From positions 322,501-386,500 of the forward strand of contig CAJNDS010001713.1 of NCBI GenBank assembly GCA_905221605.1: a stretch of DNA of 64,000 nucleotides, in the 5' to 3' direction. The notes beneath the pieces are model-generated. The model was not told where the DNA came from. It made no database searches and saw nothing but the letters and a program-made list of their open reading frames with translations. Position 1 is the stretch's first letter, and every line of letters begins with the position of its first letter. Positions 1-11,269 of the stretch are shown in pieces. The position numbers were made by a program, and so were the translations under genes. The stretch comes from Symbiodinium natans. Lineage: Eukaryota > Sar > Dinophyceae > Suessiales > Symbiodiniaceae.

Positions 1-129
1 GTTGCAGTTGCTCCTGCCCTGCGCGTGACAGCTGCCGCAGCTGCTCTGGGATTTTGAGTATCGCGATGGGCTGGGCCACCGGTGACAGTAGAACGAGATC
101 TCTCTTTTGTTCAGGGATCAGGAGGCCTT

Positions 130-146
130 CTTGAGCCAACTGGCTA
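130..146 (-). other. Possible relict dinoflagellate spliced-leader sequence
   Basis: Read on the minus strand this 17-mer is TAGCCAGTTGGCTCAAG. It matches the last 18 nt of the known dinoflagellate spliced leader (TAGCCATTTTGGCTCAAG) with one missing base and one mismatch, and keeps the 3' TGGCTCAAG intact. The leader's first bases (CCG) are absent. Dinoflagellate genomes are known to hold genes copied back from trans-spliced mRNA, with worn leader remnants upstream. Any such gene would run off the left edge of the window. A chance match cannot be excluded. Confidence 0.3.
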
Positions 147-1186
147 TATTGTAGACCTATACATTTGCGATCCTGGAAGACTACCAGTATGATGCGCAGA
201 GGCATAGAGAGACGGCAATGCATCTGTTTCTTGAGGCTTCTTTAATCATAAGGGTAAAAGCATGCAAGCCGTATATTTGCGAGTGTAGGGATGAAAACTG
301 CCTGGCAGATGTACAACTTTGCGGCATCTGTTCCATATCATGCGTAGTGGTTCGCAAGCTTGCTCGGCAACCCCAGAGCGATATCTGAAGGCTCTTTCCA
401 CTCTGAACATGCGATCATGGGGCCGAAGTACTTGATGTTTGTTGTAGTCACGACTTCTTCCCCACTCCCGAAAACAGGCTTTGCTGGCAGCTCCGTTTTG
501 GTTGAGATCAGGGATATGCCGGATATGCCATACGGAAGTGTTTCCTGTCATGAATTGGTACACCTTCTGACTAAGTCGCCATGCAACTGTCATGACAAAG
601 TGCGGGCTTGGGCCCTCAAATATGCTTGTCGTCGTTGGTTGCTTGCACTTCTTGATCTGTTGTTACCCTTATTCAGCTGATGGCACTTGTGCTGCGGTGT
701 TGGCCCAAAGCGCGTGTTCCGTTCTTCAACGTAATTTGCTTGCGGTCCAAAAACTCACCATTGACTGCTTGCACTTTCGTTTGCGCGTTGTTTGGCCCGA
801 GTCTGCTGTCAGGAGCCGCCACCGTCATGGCGGTTTGGTCAATTGAGTCAAACACTTGGGTCCCATCCAAGAACTGAGGCTCAAGGTGATGCTTCACGGC
901 TGGGTTGTAGGGCCTGAAAAGGGCTTGCACCCCATGATTATGCTCTACGCTTCTGGATTCGAGAAGCCTCCCAGCCAGACCCAAAGCCAAACCTTTGGAC
1001 AAGCAACGTCCCGAAGCCTGAAAAAAGGGGTGTCCTAGACAGACCCTTCCATTCCTCGTCTCAACAGCAACAGCTTGGGGCCCCCCTTACATCCCTTGAC
1101 CCCTTGACCGTCCTCAGTCCCGCGCGGTTGAAGCCGACGCTCTCGAACCAGCTGTAGAAGATGGCAGCCTACAACCAGGGTTCAGG

Positions 1187-1227
1187 GTTCAGGGTTCAGG
1201 GTTTAGGGTTTAGGGTTTAGGGTTTCG
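1187..1227 (+). repeat. Telomere-like GGGTTYA array
   Basis: A short run of GGGTTCA units passes into GGGTTTA units, a permuted plant-type TTTAGGG telomere repeat. It is interstitial, and a matching array in the opposite orientation lies about 170 bases downstream. Confidence 0.85.
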
Positions 1228-1380
1228 GGAAACTACGGCTCCAGTAGCCATCGCCAAAAGCCAACCCATAACATATGTCCGCCCACTTCATGTCCAAAAA
1301 AGAGCACCAATGGGGGGAGGCCGTTGGGAAGAGCACACCAGATTTAAGGGCGGCGGCCCGGCTGCTTCAGACAAGACAGC

Positions 1381-1416
1381 TAAACCCTGAACCCTAAACC
1401 CTAAACCCTAAACCCA
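1381..1416 (-). repeat. Telomere-like CCCTAAA array, inverted
   Basis: Tandem CCCTAAA units, with one CCCTGAA variant, in opposite orientation to the array at 1,187-1,227. The array begins just 3' of the candidate exon at 1,434-1,493 as read on the minus strand, so it probably sits in the next intron. Confidence 0.85.
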
Positions 1417-1433
1417 ATGTATTCCTTAAGCGC

Positions 1434-3295
1434 CTGATCCTTCCAGTCCGTTGGCAGGGACTCCTTCTTGATTACCACATCGGCCAACATGACCTTTGCC
1501 AGGTTTTTGCATCCTTCTGTCTTGGGGCCTGTGCTTCAGAGATATCTTGGCTGTATTCATCCTGTGTCGCACATCCCTTGAATATGTTGGCGGTTACTAG
1601 CATCCCTGAAGATTCCTTAGTCCGGCCTAGATGCACCATGATCACCGTGCCCCCCAAAGCCCAAATTCAGTCTCATGGCTCGCGTTCCTCATCCGTTCAG
1701 ACCGCATCCGGGTCACTCAACCTGAGCTGCGGGCGTAGCGCACGTAGTTCCAGATGCCCGTGTTCACGAACTCCACACCCCACCTGGGAGGCGATGGCTG
1801 TCCATGAAGGGCCTGCTATGGCTAAATCGTCTGTTGGCCCAAGGCCCGGGTCGCAGGCCGCAGCTGAAATCGGTGCAAGAAGATTCGTGTCTTTGGAGTA
1901 CGTCGGGAGGCCACGCTTCTCTGCTGCTGGGTTGGGGGGTATAGGGGGCAATGAGCGGGGGAAGGGGGCAAATGAGACTGCGCCAGCAAGACGTTGAAAT
2001 TTGCGGGCCACAATCAAGAGTATCTTCATCCTTTGAGTTTTCCTGTCTTTCACACAAAGGTCCCAACACCAGCCGGCCTTGTGCCGTGGCTTTAAGAAGT
2101 CGTACAAAAAGCACGTGCACAGCTTAACGCCGCCGCAGCTTTCAATTAACAACGCTGTGACAAAAAAAACGCCCTTCCAGCCCACAGCCGCCGTGCAGCA
2201 AGAGGCTGAACGAATCGTCCTGTCAAGTACGTTAAGCCTACTTCAGCCCAGGTCCGAGAACACGGCTTCTTGGTGAGATAAGTACGGACCTGGCACGAGG
2301 GTGCTGCAATCCGTGGATATGAAGAGCCACCTAGAACTAGAGGAATTTGGGCTGAAAACTACGCATCACAAACATTGCAACAAAAGCTCAAAAGAGATCA
2401 CTTCATCCCTTGTGTCAAGTAGCCAGCTGCAGCTCTCCAGTGTGGGTTTTCTGCATTCTCATGTGCTTGAAGTGAGCACAGCTCTCAAGTTTAGACCGTT
2501 TCTGACTCGGCTTCTCATAACCAAACCATTCCTTCTCTCTGAGCCACTCATGCTTCTAGATTTGCAGCAGATGACATCAAAGTTACTTTCCAAGCAAGCA
2601 GCTGCTGTTGCATCATCGGCCGAGTGTGTCCAAGCTAAGGGAAATGGCTTTGCACCACCATGCCAAGCTAACTTGATTTTCACCCTAGAACACGTGCGAA
2701 AGCTGCAAAAGTGTCCTGAGCACTTTTGCATCGGAGCAAGCTTAGAGATCTCACCAGACATCTGGAGCCTGGTGGCCAATCTGCTCACTGCGCTTGTAGA
2801 CCAGGTAGGGAACATCCTGAAGCAGGCTGGGAGTTGACTTCAATGCTTCAGGTTTCAAGCTCATCGGCCCTAAGGTTTACGTGAATGGAATGAAAGGGGC
2901 TTAGCTCGTGAACTGTGTAACGGTGTCCCGATGTGTCTCGTAGCCGTCGTCGTATCCATCTCGTATCCACTATTTCGGAAGGAAATCGAAGTGTTGACTA
3001 CCGTATACTCCTACAGGACGCGACGCCGCAAAAGCAAGTGGCAAGAGCCGATTGCTTGACGAAGTGGCGATTACCCCGTGAGACCGTCGTCGTGTAACTT
3101 TGCTGCATGCGAACTGAACACCCGAGTCTCTTGAGCAGCTCCGAAGATCCGAAACCTAAACCCTAAACTAAACCCTAAACCAAAAATGCCTCCCAGGTGA
3201 TCTTGTTGGTGTCCACATCGAAGATGCAGCGTGCAGTTGGCACGTACCAGGCAGAGGTATTGCGCGAGCGCATGTTGAGGATCATGTCCATGTAC
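1434..3295 (-). CDS. Candidate exons of a possible fatty acyl-CoA reductase-like protein
   Basis: Three minus-strand exon candidates. The first, 3,190-3,295, follows CAG and ends GAG|GC; it codes 35 residues including CIFDVDTNKITWE. The second, 1,722-1,783, codes WGVEFVNTGIWNYVRYARSS and ends at a GT donor. The third, 1,434-1,493, is 20 codons, VMLADVVIKKESLPTDWKDQ, phase 0, with a GC donor. All have G/C-rich third positions. The order of FDV, I-x-W-E, then G-I-x-x-Y resembles the C-terminal region of fatty acyl-CoA reductases, enzymes that reduce acyl-CoA to fatty alcohols. No Rossmann-fold exon was found, and the junction between the first two exons does not join cleanly in phase. The exons are more secure than the family name. 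Confidence 0.35.
3152..3182 (-). repeat. Telomere-like CCCTAAA units
   Basis: Three imperfect CCTAAAC units, the third telomere-like patch in the first 3.2 kb. It lies at the donor side of the exon ending at 3,190, so it is probably the 5' end of that intron. Confidence 0.75.
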
Positions 3296-4107
3296 CTGAA
3301 TCAAAGCACAAGAGAAATCGACATGCCTTCACTTCTCCCTCCCGCCCCGCTCTGAATCTAGAGCTCGAGTTCGCACATCTCCGCGGACGCAGTGCACCGC
3401 ACAGCAAAGTCTTAACTGTGGCTCCATCTTGGAATTCCGGTGCCGCGGTTCAAGCCAGCTGAGGACCGAGGGTTCCACCCATTTTAGGCATTGATGCGGA
3501 AAAAGCAAACTCGGTCCAGTCCCGGCGCACTCGAGGGTGAAGGATCCAGAAGGGTCCAGGAGCTCGTGGTACCTGGTGGCTCAACTGCGGGTGCTGGGAT
3601 CTCGAGAAATTGGGTGGAGCATTTGGGTTGGCTCTTGAGCAGACCCCAGCTCTGCCTGTCGGATCGTGCGAAGAACGCGTGGTCCTCCAAGAAATCCACC
3701 TTCCGGTCGGCACTTCAGAAATGCCATGGTCTCCGAGATGAGAAGTGAACATGGGAACCCAAATGACAGGGCCCAAGGGCCCCGGATCTGATTGTTCGTG
3801 TACATAGATGGGAATCCTCAAGGGCTCCATGTGGAATCCTGCTCTTCTTTGGTTGGGCCCGTCCTTAACTTTGGAAGAAACACGCGCATACCTAGACCTA
3901 GGCTCATACTTCAAGCCTTCAGGCAACAGACATGCTCCAACGAGTTGAAAGTGGAACACGCAGCAAGCTGACGCAATGCTGAGGTTCTATGTGCTGAAAC
4001 TGCAACGCAAACATGCAAACATCCCACCCATACTCCGATTCCGGATGCAGAGTTCCAACATGAGGGGATACCCAAACCCTTCTCTCAACCCGGCTCCGAA
4101 CCCTGCA

Positions 4108-4111
<4 letters not shown>

Positions 4112-4146
<35 letters not shown>

Positions 4147-4186
4147 ATCTCTTCTTCTTTTTCTTCTTCTACTTCTACTTCTACTC
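4112..4186 (+). repeat. CT-rich microsatellite
   Basis: A perfect CT run of over 30 bases passes into CTT and ACTTCT repeats. A shorter CT run lies near 4,240-4,262. Frames crossing it code Ser/Leu or Arg/Glu strings and are not evidence of a gene. Confidence 0.9.
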
Positions 4187-5769
4187 ACCGCCCCCCAGAC
4201 GGGGAACCCCGGCCACGACGACCCAGTGCTCCGTGCTCTCTCTCTCTCTCTACATCTCTCTCTCCGGCCTGAGGTCCCTCCTGGAAGTCCTCGCGCGCAT
4301 CATCATGCAGTGCAGACCAAGAGAAACGCCGCTTGCGTGGCTGACGAGCCGTGTGGTGACAGTCAATATGCACAAAGATCGCGGCCAACCGTCGGGTGCG
4401 TGATACCAACCGACAAATTGCAGCCGAAAAACCCTCCAGGACACCAAAAGCCAACCACGATTGAGGTCACCCTGGATGCGGTTACCAAGCCGGAAACCAC
4501 CCTATTGATCCTAGCCCAAAAACCCTACTCTTTTGAAGCCCTCTCAAAAGAAAAAACAGCTCAGCCCCTAGTTTGCTTTTGGCTTTGGTGTAAGCCCTGG
4601 TCCTCTGGCTTCCGCTGAGTCAGCAGGTGCAGGCTCAGGTCATAGTCGATGCGGTAACCTCTGAAGCTAAGCTCACTTCGTTTAAAACCTTGTGCTGACG
4701 GAAGGAACTTGCAGCTTCGCAAGTCATGACAAAAACACGCATCGTGGCCGAGAAGTCCAGCACAACGTTTCCGGCCAAACTACTAATTAGGGGAGTTCTT
4801 TCAAAGCTGCAGGGTGAGGTTTTCTAAACTCTTGCAGGGTGGGCCTCCTCTCCACTGTCAACAGGCCCTGCGCACGTTTTGCCACTGCCGATGGGGCTGC
4901 CAAGCGCTGAAAGGCTCCAGAAAGGCTCGAGCTTGCTGCGCGCAACGCTTCCGCAAGACGATCATCACTGTCATCCTGTAAACCTTGGATGGCAGGGCCC
5001 CCTGAGGCGGCACCGTCGCAAACTGCAAGGAGCCTGGCACAGCTGCGTTCTACTAAATGGAAACTCTACCGCCCCGATGTCAAGTGTTGGTTTCGAGAAC
5101 GGTTCAGGCTTCTTCCAGTGCGATGGCTCCTAGCACGTTACTGAAGGTCATCCCGCCTTCGGCGGGGTATTTTGAGAGCACTGGCCCACTCATGGCCGCT
5201 CCACAACGCTGGTTTCGCCACGGACGTCAAGCAAAGCCTCGGTTGGTGGAGGGGCCCGGCAGAAGCATCCGACTCTTTTAACAGGCATGTGAGTCATCGC
5301 ATCGTCATTCATTGCGGGCATCCTGGTACCTCCGCACAAGCAAGAAGGACTATGCACTGTTAAACTACCCCTCTAAATCTCCTGGATCAGGTGTCGGGCA
5401 ACATACACCTAGGGGGCCCAGCTCGAGCCCCCCCCCCCACCCCGAAAACCTAAGCTGCCGAGTGGCGGAGCGGTGGGCGTACCAGCATGGCCGGGGGTGG
5501 CCAGCCCTGAGGAACAGCTCAAGCCCGTGATGCCCCAAGGCCCCTGAAGCCTCTGAAGCCTCTGAACCCCCAGCTTCCCTAAACCTCAACGGGCCTCTTC
5601 AAGAATCAAACCCTTGGGACCCTCAGCTATTGGATATAAAGCATAGGGCTTACGGATTGGGGTGTAGAGGGTCCAAGGTTTGCACGCGAAGCGGCTCTAG
5701 CGACCACGGCCTGCTGCTGCAGCAGCTGGCGATGGAGATGGTCCTGAGCTCTTCGGGCTGTTCGGGGCT

Positions 5770-5853
5770 TTTGGGTGTTTGGGGTGTTTGGGGTGTTTGG
5801 GGTGTTTGGGGGTGTTTGGGGGTGTTTGGGGGTGTTTGGGGTGTTTGGGGCGT
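5770..5853 (+). repeat. Minisatellite of GTTTGGGGT units
   Basis: About nine tandem copies of a 9-10 base unit, GTTTGGGGT or GTTTGGGGGT. The number of G's varies between copies, suggesting slippage. All frames stay open through it, producing spurious Gly-Val-Trp or Pro-Asn-Thr peptides. Confidence 0.9.
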
Positions 5854-7224
5854 TTAGGTTGGGCCTTGGGGTGGCGTTTACGGTGCCAGAATGGACGATC
5901 ATGTCCCATGTGTTTTCTCCCAGGTCAGCGGCACGGCCTTTAACGATGTTCAGATTTTGGGGTAAGAAGCTCCACTATCGACGGCATTGGCTTGGAAGGA
6001 ACATCGTTAAAGAACAACACAAACGTCGGACGTGACTTTGTACGGTTTCGGGCTCGGGCGCGCGGGTGTGCTTAGGGCCCACAACACCTGGCGAGAGTCA
6101 ATCTGCAGCTGCTGTTGCTGCACGTGGTGCTGCAGGTACCACAGTTGATGCTGTACCTTTGGCCGGGGAAAAGTGGGCGTTGAGACAAGGTTTGTCAGAA
6201 GGCGGTGTCTTTTGTGAGCAACAACGCAAGGATTCAGAATGTTGGAGTGGGTATCGAGCTTTGGAGTGTAAGACCGTCTGAGCCCAGAACCTAGAACCTT
6301 TCAGCCCCTCTGCAGTGCGGCTTGATCAAGGATATGGGATCCTGCCCCGAGATTGATGTACGAGAACGCCCTCTTATACAAGTGGCAACCCCCAAGGACC
6401 CCACAACCTTAAGGCCAAACCCAACAACGCCAAGATGTGGGATCTTGGAAGAAGCTGGGGCCACAGGCCGGAGCGTGGAGGTCGGCATGGCTCCTCGCAG
6501 GCTCATGCCTTGCGCTTAGGGGAGGGTTAGTGCGGTTGGGGATTCACGGCTGGATCATGGCAAAATGCCCACAAGCCCCAACACTGCCCGGCGCTCAAAA
6601 CCTACAGCTTCAAGGTTTAAAAAGTTTAGGCCTCAACTTGCGGGGTGACCAATCTTTTCAGAAAGAAGCTACGCTGCGAGACACACAAAAGGTTTGACAC
6701 CCCAATCGCGCCCACCTGACCTCCAGCTACAAACCTGCACAACCTTCAACCCCCCAGATCGTCCCAAATCTACTGCGCTGGTGCCTCGGCACAGCGCCCA
6801 CGGGCACTGCGGGCGACGCGGGCGCTGCGGGTGCGGGCGCGGGGGCCGCTCGCGCACGGGCTCCACGCAGCGCTGATGGGAGCTGAAAACGCTCCTGTCC
6901 GAGTTTACAGAGCCATGCCGCCATGCCGCCAATTACCCCCCTTCCTTGCTTCCTGTGTGCACCACCTCCAAGAAAGACTGCAGCAACAAGCAGCATTCTT
7001 CCGAGCCCGAGACTGTGACCCTAAACCCATCTAAACCCGGGAGCTCCTGGGGCTCGGAGTAGCTCCTTTGGGGTGCCTGGGGCTCCTCCGCCCGCCTGCG
7101 GTTGGGATTGAGTGCAGTCATGGGTTTGGAGCTTTGGACATAAGGGGGTTTAAGTTAAGGCTTGCGGTCGACTCTTGGCGTGGGCGAAGCTGTGCATCCC
7201 CAATCTCCCCAGCTGCCTCTGCAC

Positions 7225-10200
7225 CTGGGGAAGCAGGAAGTTGCCATACTCGTGCCCACATGTGACCCAGTCGCCCATGCCTTGCAGGGGGCTCTTCTTG
7301 GAATGAAGGCATCCGGTCGCCTAAGGATTTGGGCATCTTCTTGTACCTAGGCAGAAAGAAACACAGCGCTCTTCCTTCAGTGCTTTGAGCTTCTGGAGTA
7401 TACCATCCAGCAAAACCTCAGAACGGATGGATCAAACTTGAAGCTAGTCGTCACTAGCGGCACTCCGGCCAGGCAACCACCCTGAACCGAAAGCAGGGCC
7501 TTCACTGGGCAATCGCCTCCCACGCCGTCCGGCCATCGCAGGCGAAGATGGGTTTCTAGATGTTTTGTTGTGGGGAACCTTTGTCAAAACTCTTGCGGTT
7601 CGAAAAAAGTGGGAAGGGTGACGTTTCGTGGGTTCAAGATTGCTTCGGCGGGGGTTCTTTTTTGGGCTTGGGCTCAGGTAGTGTGAGGCCTTGGCCGGGT
7701 TTGGAGGCTCGTCGCGTTGTCGGAGCTTTGGCAGGTTGCGGCTGCTGCACGCGGAAGACTTCGAGCTCAGCCGGCAAAGCGGCACAAACTAAGCTGGCTG
7801 AGCTCCCATCCCTGAGCCCAAGTACTGAACCCTGCTGCTGTGAACCTTCAGGTTCTGATGGTTTGGGACTGCAAAGCTTCCCCACCATGAAACCCCTAGG
7901 CCGAGGCTGGAGCCTGTCGCACTGGTGGGAGATGGTCGCACGTGCAGGTTCTGATGATGCCTCGATTTAGAGATCTTTATTCTGGTCTGGGGGCTGGGGG
8001 CTTGGGGCTTAGAGTGTGGGTCGACGACACGTGGACTCCAAACCTGAGTCCGCCGAGGCCTCTGGCGGTAAGGTGTCTGGGGAGCATAGAGCGGGTGCCC
8101 CGCCTGTTGAATCCCTTCTTGCGCCAGCCCATGAGGATGCATCGATTCTGTAAGCATCCGCGCTTCTGGACCATGCTCCGCTCCTCAATCCCAAGCCTCA
8201 CCACTGTGCTACCAAAACCACTAAACTCCCAGAAAAGTCTGGGCCCTGTCACCCATGAGGCACGATGATCTTGTCACTCGCGGCCTCGCGCAGGGCTGTG
8301 AATCAGCCCTATGGGCGGAGGAAATCCAGTCGCAGGGGCTTGAAGGAGTCATGGGTTATGCGCTGCTCTGCTCCATCTAACACGCACCTCTCTGTTTCAG
8401 GGGACTTGTCTTGGAAGCCCTGAAGCCCGAACCAAAACGCGCGGACCGGCCCCCCGGCGCCGAGGGCAGGGCCTCATAGATCTGCGGAGCCGCGATCGGG
8501 TAATGCGGGTTCGCCTCGTTGGAGCGTTTTGGGCCCAGATCCGAGAGGTACAAGGCAGATGACGTCATAAACATAGACCCTTCGATGACCCTACTCAGGT
8601 AGGCGGCATGTCCATTCCGCCTTTGGTTCCCTGCCTACTTTCTGCACCCGCGAGCTGAACCCGGTTACATTCGGCTCTCAATGGCTCTCACAGATTCAGG
8701 GCTTTACTCTCTGGAAGCCATCTGAGCACCTGCACCCAACACCCTACAACCAATGCCTCCAGCGCCCGGAACATCTCGCAGGCAAAGTCGCGCTCCATGG
8801 GGTAGGCCTGGCGAAAGAAGGCTTGGGGGGCTCATCGCGCGTACAGAGTTTGTAGAGAGTCTGTTGGCCTTCTGCCGGCATTCTGTGGACGTGGCCGAAG
8901 CAACCAAAGCGAACACCCTCAAACCTTGAAGCCCCAACCCGAAGCCCTAAAGACCTTCAGCAAATAGAACCTCAAACCAACAGCTAGCCACCAACACTCC
9001 AGAGGTGCAGAGAGGTGCAGGGTGGCAAAGAACCGCGGCGGAAGGGCATCGTTGTGCATCAGAACCTTGGTGTGCAAAAGGCACGGCTCAAGCTTTGGGG
9101 AATCTCTCGAAAAAAACAATGCCTTCTTTTTCGCCATAAGCTTCCCTCATAAGCCTCTGAGTCCACAAAATTTGCAGCTCTCCTTGCCGACAGGCTGCGG
9201 CATACTTGGTTTTAAGCATGGGCTGCACCTGCAAAATCGAGGGAGGGGTTTGGGTTTTCGGGTTCTCGGCTTTTAGGGTTTTTTGTGACTTTCGGGGAGG
9301 GAGACTGGGGTTGTAGGAAACCGGGCTGAGGAATCGAAGGAGGGCCCGAAGGTGCTTCCCCAGATCCTGCATGGATACCGGAACACTCCTAACAACTCGA
9401 CCCCTGAATGCTCTACACCATGCAACTTGGACAGAATCCCTTACACCTTCCCCCTTACAGAACAGCGCTTCTTCCGAGAAAAAAAGCGGAGAGCCTTGAG
9501 GAAGCCAGCGATGGGCGCGTCGGATGCGCCGACTGCCACCTGAGCACTGCTGCTTTGAAGCCCCAAGACACACCGAACAGGCTCGGCAAGCCGGCGTATT
9601 AGCAACTGTCATCTTCACCCTTACATCGCCCCCTGTAGCCTGCTGTGCCCTGCCCGTAAAGAGGGCCCCAGTCCGCAGATCTGCAAACCTACCCAAGACC
9701 CGAATCTCAAACCGGTAAGCCAATGCAACAAAGCCCACAAAAGCTCAAACGCTCAACAGCCCACCCTTGAACTCCCGGCCTCGTTGAAGTGAGTGAAGAG
9801 CTTGCTGCCGATGGTCTGTGTGTCTACGTGGCGGCCTTAGTGGGCTCTTCTGGAGGTGTACAGAGTAGAGAGCTTGTTGTGGCGGCTTCCGGGTCAGTTT
9901 CGTTGGCTGCAGAGAAGTGTAGAAGGGTGTAGACGGGTGTCGAATTTCGAAGCCGGGGCGCAGAGCTCCGGGCATCGGCTGTAAGAGACTTCGGCAGCCC
10001 CAAACGATAAGGCCGTCGCACCCTAGAAGTAGGACTAGGCCTGAACTGTAGCATAGGGCTCAGTCGGACAGCAACAAATTATGCTTGGGGAGTGCAATAG
10101 GCTACCCCCTGACACAGAACGGTAGATTCAGTCATGCCACACTCTGGGCATGTCTGGTCCATTATCATACCAACAGGATCCTTGGAAGGCTCTGCTCTAA

Positions 10201-11269
10201 GTTACAGTTTTAACAGACCCTCAACTATCATGCAACATTTTTCTCCGCGGGGTGAGACTACCGGCAGGTCTGTGCGAGGCTCGCTCGGCCAGCGGGTCAT
10301 CTCCTGGCAGATGGCCCCACATCTCTAAACGGGCTCCTGAACCGACCCCGAAGCCCGATTCCTTTGCCCAAAATGCATCGACATCTGCCCTTGCACCCCA
10401 AACTCTGTAAGAATGAAACACACGTTTTCTGAAGCTGGATATTAGACTTCTCATTAATCGAGTATCGAAAAAAATGTATCCTTCATCGTCCCTCCCCACA
10501 TCCATCACCCTGACCCTAACCCCTCCGGCGCCTTAGGACACAATGGAGGGAGCCGGGAACTGTCCAGCCGCCTGCGCCTGAGCCTTCGCACTCATGTGCC
10601 ATGTTTGAAGTTCTAGGGTGTTGTACAAAGGCTCCCTGGACTCTGGAGGCGCTCGTGGCACATGAAAGCTTTGATACTCTATACAAACTGGAGCCTCAGC
10701 ATTCTTGACCTTGAAGTCGAGCCCTTGCGCGATCCAGGCCAGGAAAACCTGCGCATCCTCGCACGGTTGAGGTTGAGAGTTTAGTGGTCGCTTTTCACGA
10801 CATGTCGCCGTGAGAGCAAGGCCCCTTTGAATAGAAACCAAAATCGGTGCATGGCCATAACTATGACCCCGAAGACCAAAAACAGACACACACACACACA
10901 CACACCCAAAAAAAAAATAAAAATAAAAAATACCAATAAACAAATAAAAGCGCAAGTCTATCCTAGTGTCGACAGAAGCTTGGCTTAAGAGTTGGGACCA
11001 TCCCTAAGTCTCACTAGAACCCGACCAAGATTGACCGATGAATGGGCCTCCTCCTCCATTTTGAAGCGCTGCGCGACGCGCTGGGGCGTGACGTCCCACT
11101 CGCCAGAAGTCAGCCAGTCTGCCACCTGGTGCATTGATGCTTTGGCTCTTGTGCGACATGCAAAGGGGGGGGGGGGGGGGGGGGCAACTTCAGTATAATG
11201 AAAAATGCCTCCAAAGTCCGCAACGAACGTGATGCGGCCATTGACATGCGTGTAGTGCTCCAAGCAAAA
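7225..11269 (-). CDS. Minus-strand micro-exon array, unidentified protein(s)
   Basis: At least thirteen short exon candidates, read from high to low coordinate: 11,209-11,269 (contains EHYTHVNGRITFVADF); 11,048-11,125 (VADWLTSGEWDVTPQRVAQR, 26 codons); 10,695-10,748 (VFLAWIAQGLDFKVKNAE); 9,780-9,815 (TIGSKLFTHFNE); 9,495-9,539 (VAVGASDAPIAGFLK); 9,027-9,065 (VLMHNDALPPRFF); 8,757-8,821 (FFRQAYPMERDFACEMFRAL); 8,473-8,590 (39 codons, contains SNEANPHYPIAAPQIYE); 8,104-8,208 (contains GIEERSMVQKRGC); 7,727-7,788 (CAALPAELEVFRVQQPQPAK); 7,517-7,555 (KPIFACDGRTAWE); 7,225-7,280 (contains VTCGHEYGNFLLPQ). Another possible exon lies near 10,200-10,322. Most end AAG|GC, CAG|GC or GAG|GC and several are exact phase-0 multiples of three. 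I do not recognise the family. It could be one long gene or several. The exons are better supported than their order or joining. Confidence 0.45.
11165..11184 (+). repeat. Poly-G tract
   Basis: A run of about 20 G (C on the minus strand), in the putative intron between the exons ending at 11,209 and starting at 11,125. Similar G or C runs occur near 18,507, 20,480, 22,677, 25,620, 26,017, 28,735, 31,003, 31,207 and 42,250. Confidence 0.9.

Larger units (their letters stand above)
147..1433. other. No gene recognised; holds telomere-like repeats
   Basis: Several short frames are open on both strands, but none has the biased third-base use and splice signals of the exons found elsewhere. The stretch contains two telomere-like arrays in opposite orientation (described separately). 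It is probably intron or intergenic sequence. Confidence 0.5.
3296..7224. other. Mostly non-coding; ambiguous exon-like patches
   Basis: No gene is called. Exon-like patches that could be read on either strand occur near 5,700-5,760 (plus reading contains HGLLLQQLAMEMVL) and 6,750-6,880 (plus reading contains IVPNLLRWCLGTAPTG after a CCCCCCAG acceptor-like site; minus reading is Ala/Pro-rich). A 169-codon minus frame at 3,450-3,959 lacks coding-like third-base bias. The rest reads like intron: degenerate CCCTGAAG words, homopolymer runs and simple repeats. Confidence 0.4.

Noticed and set aside
3450-3959. 169-codon minus frame as a gene
   Set aside because: No third-base bias, no start context and no domain; overlapping frames are equally open.
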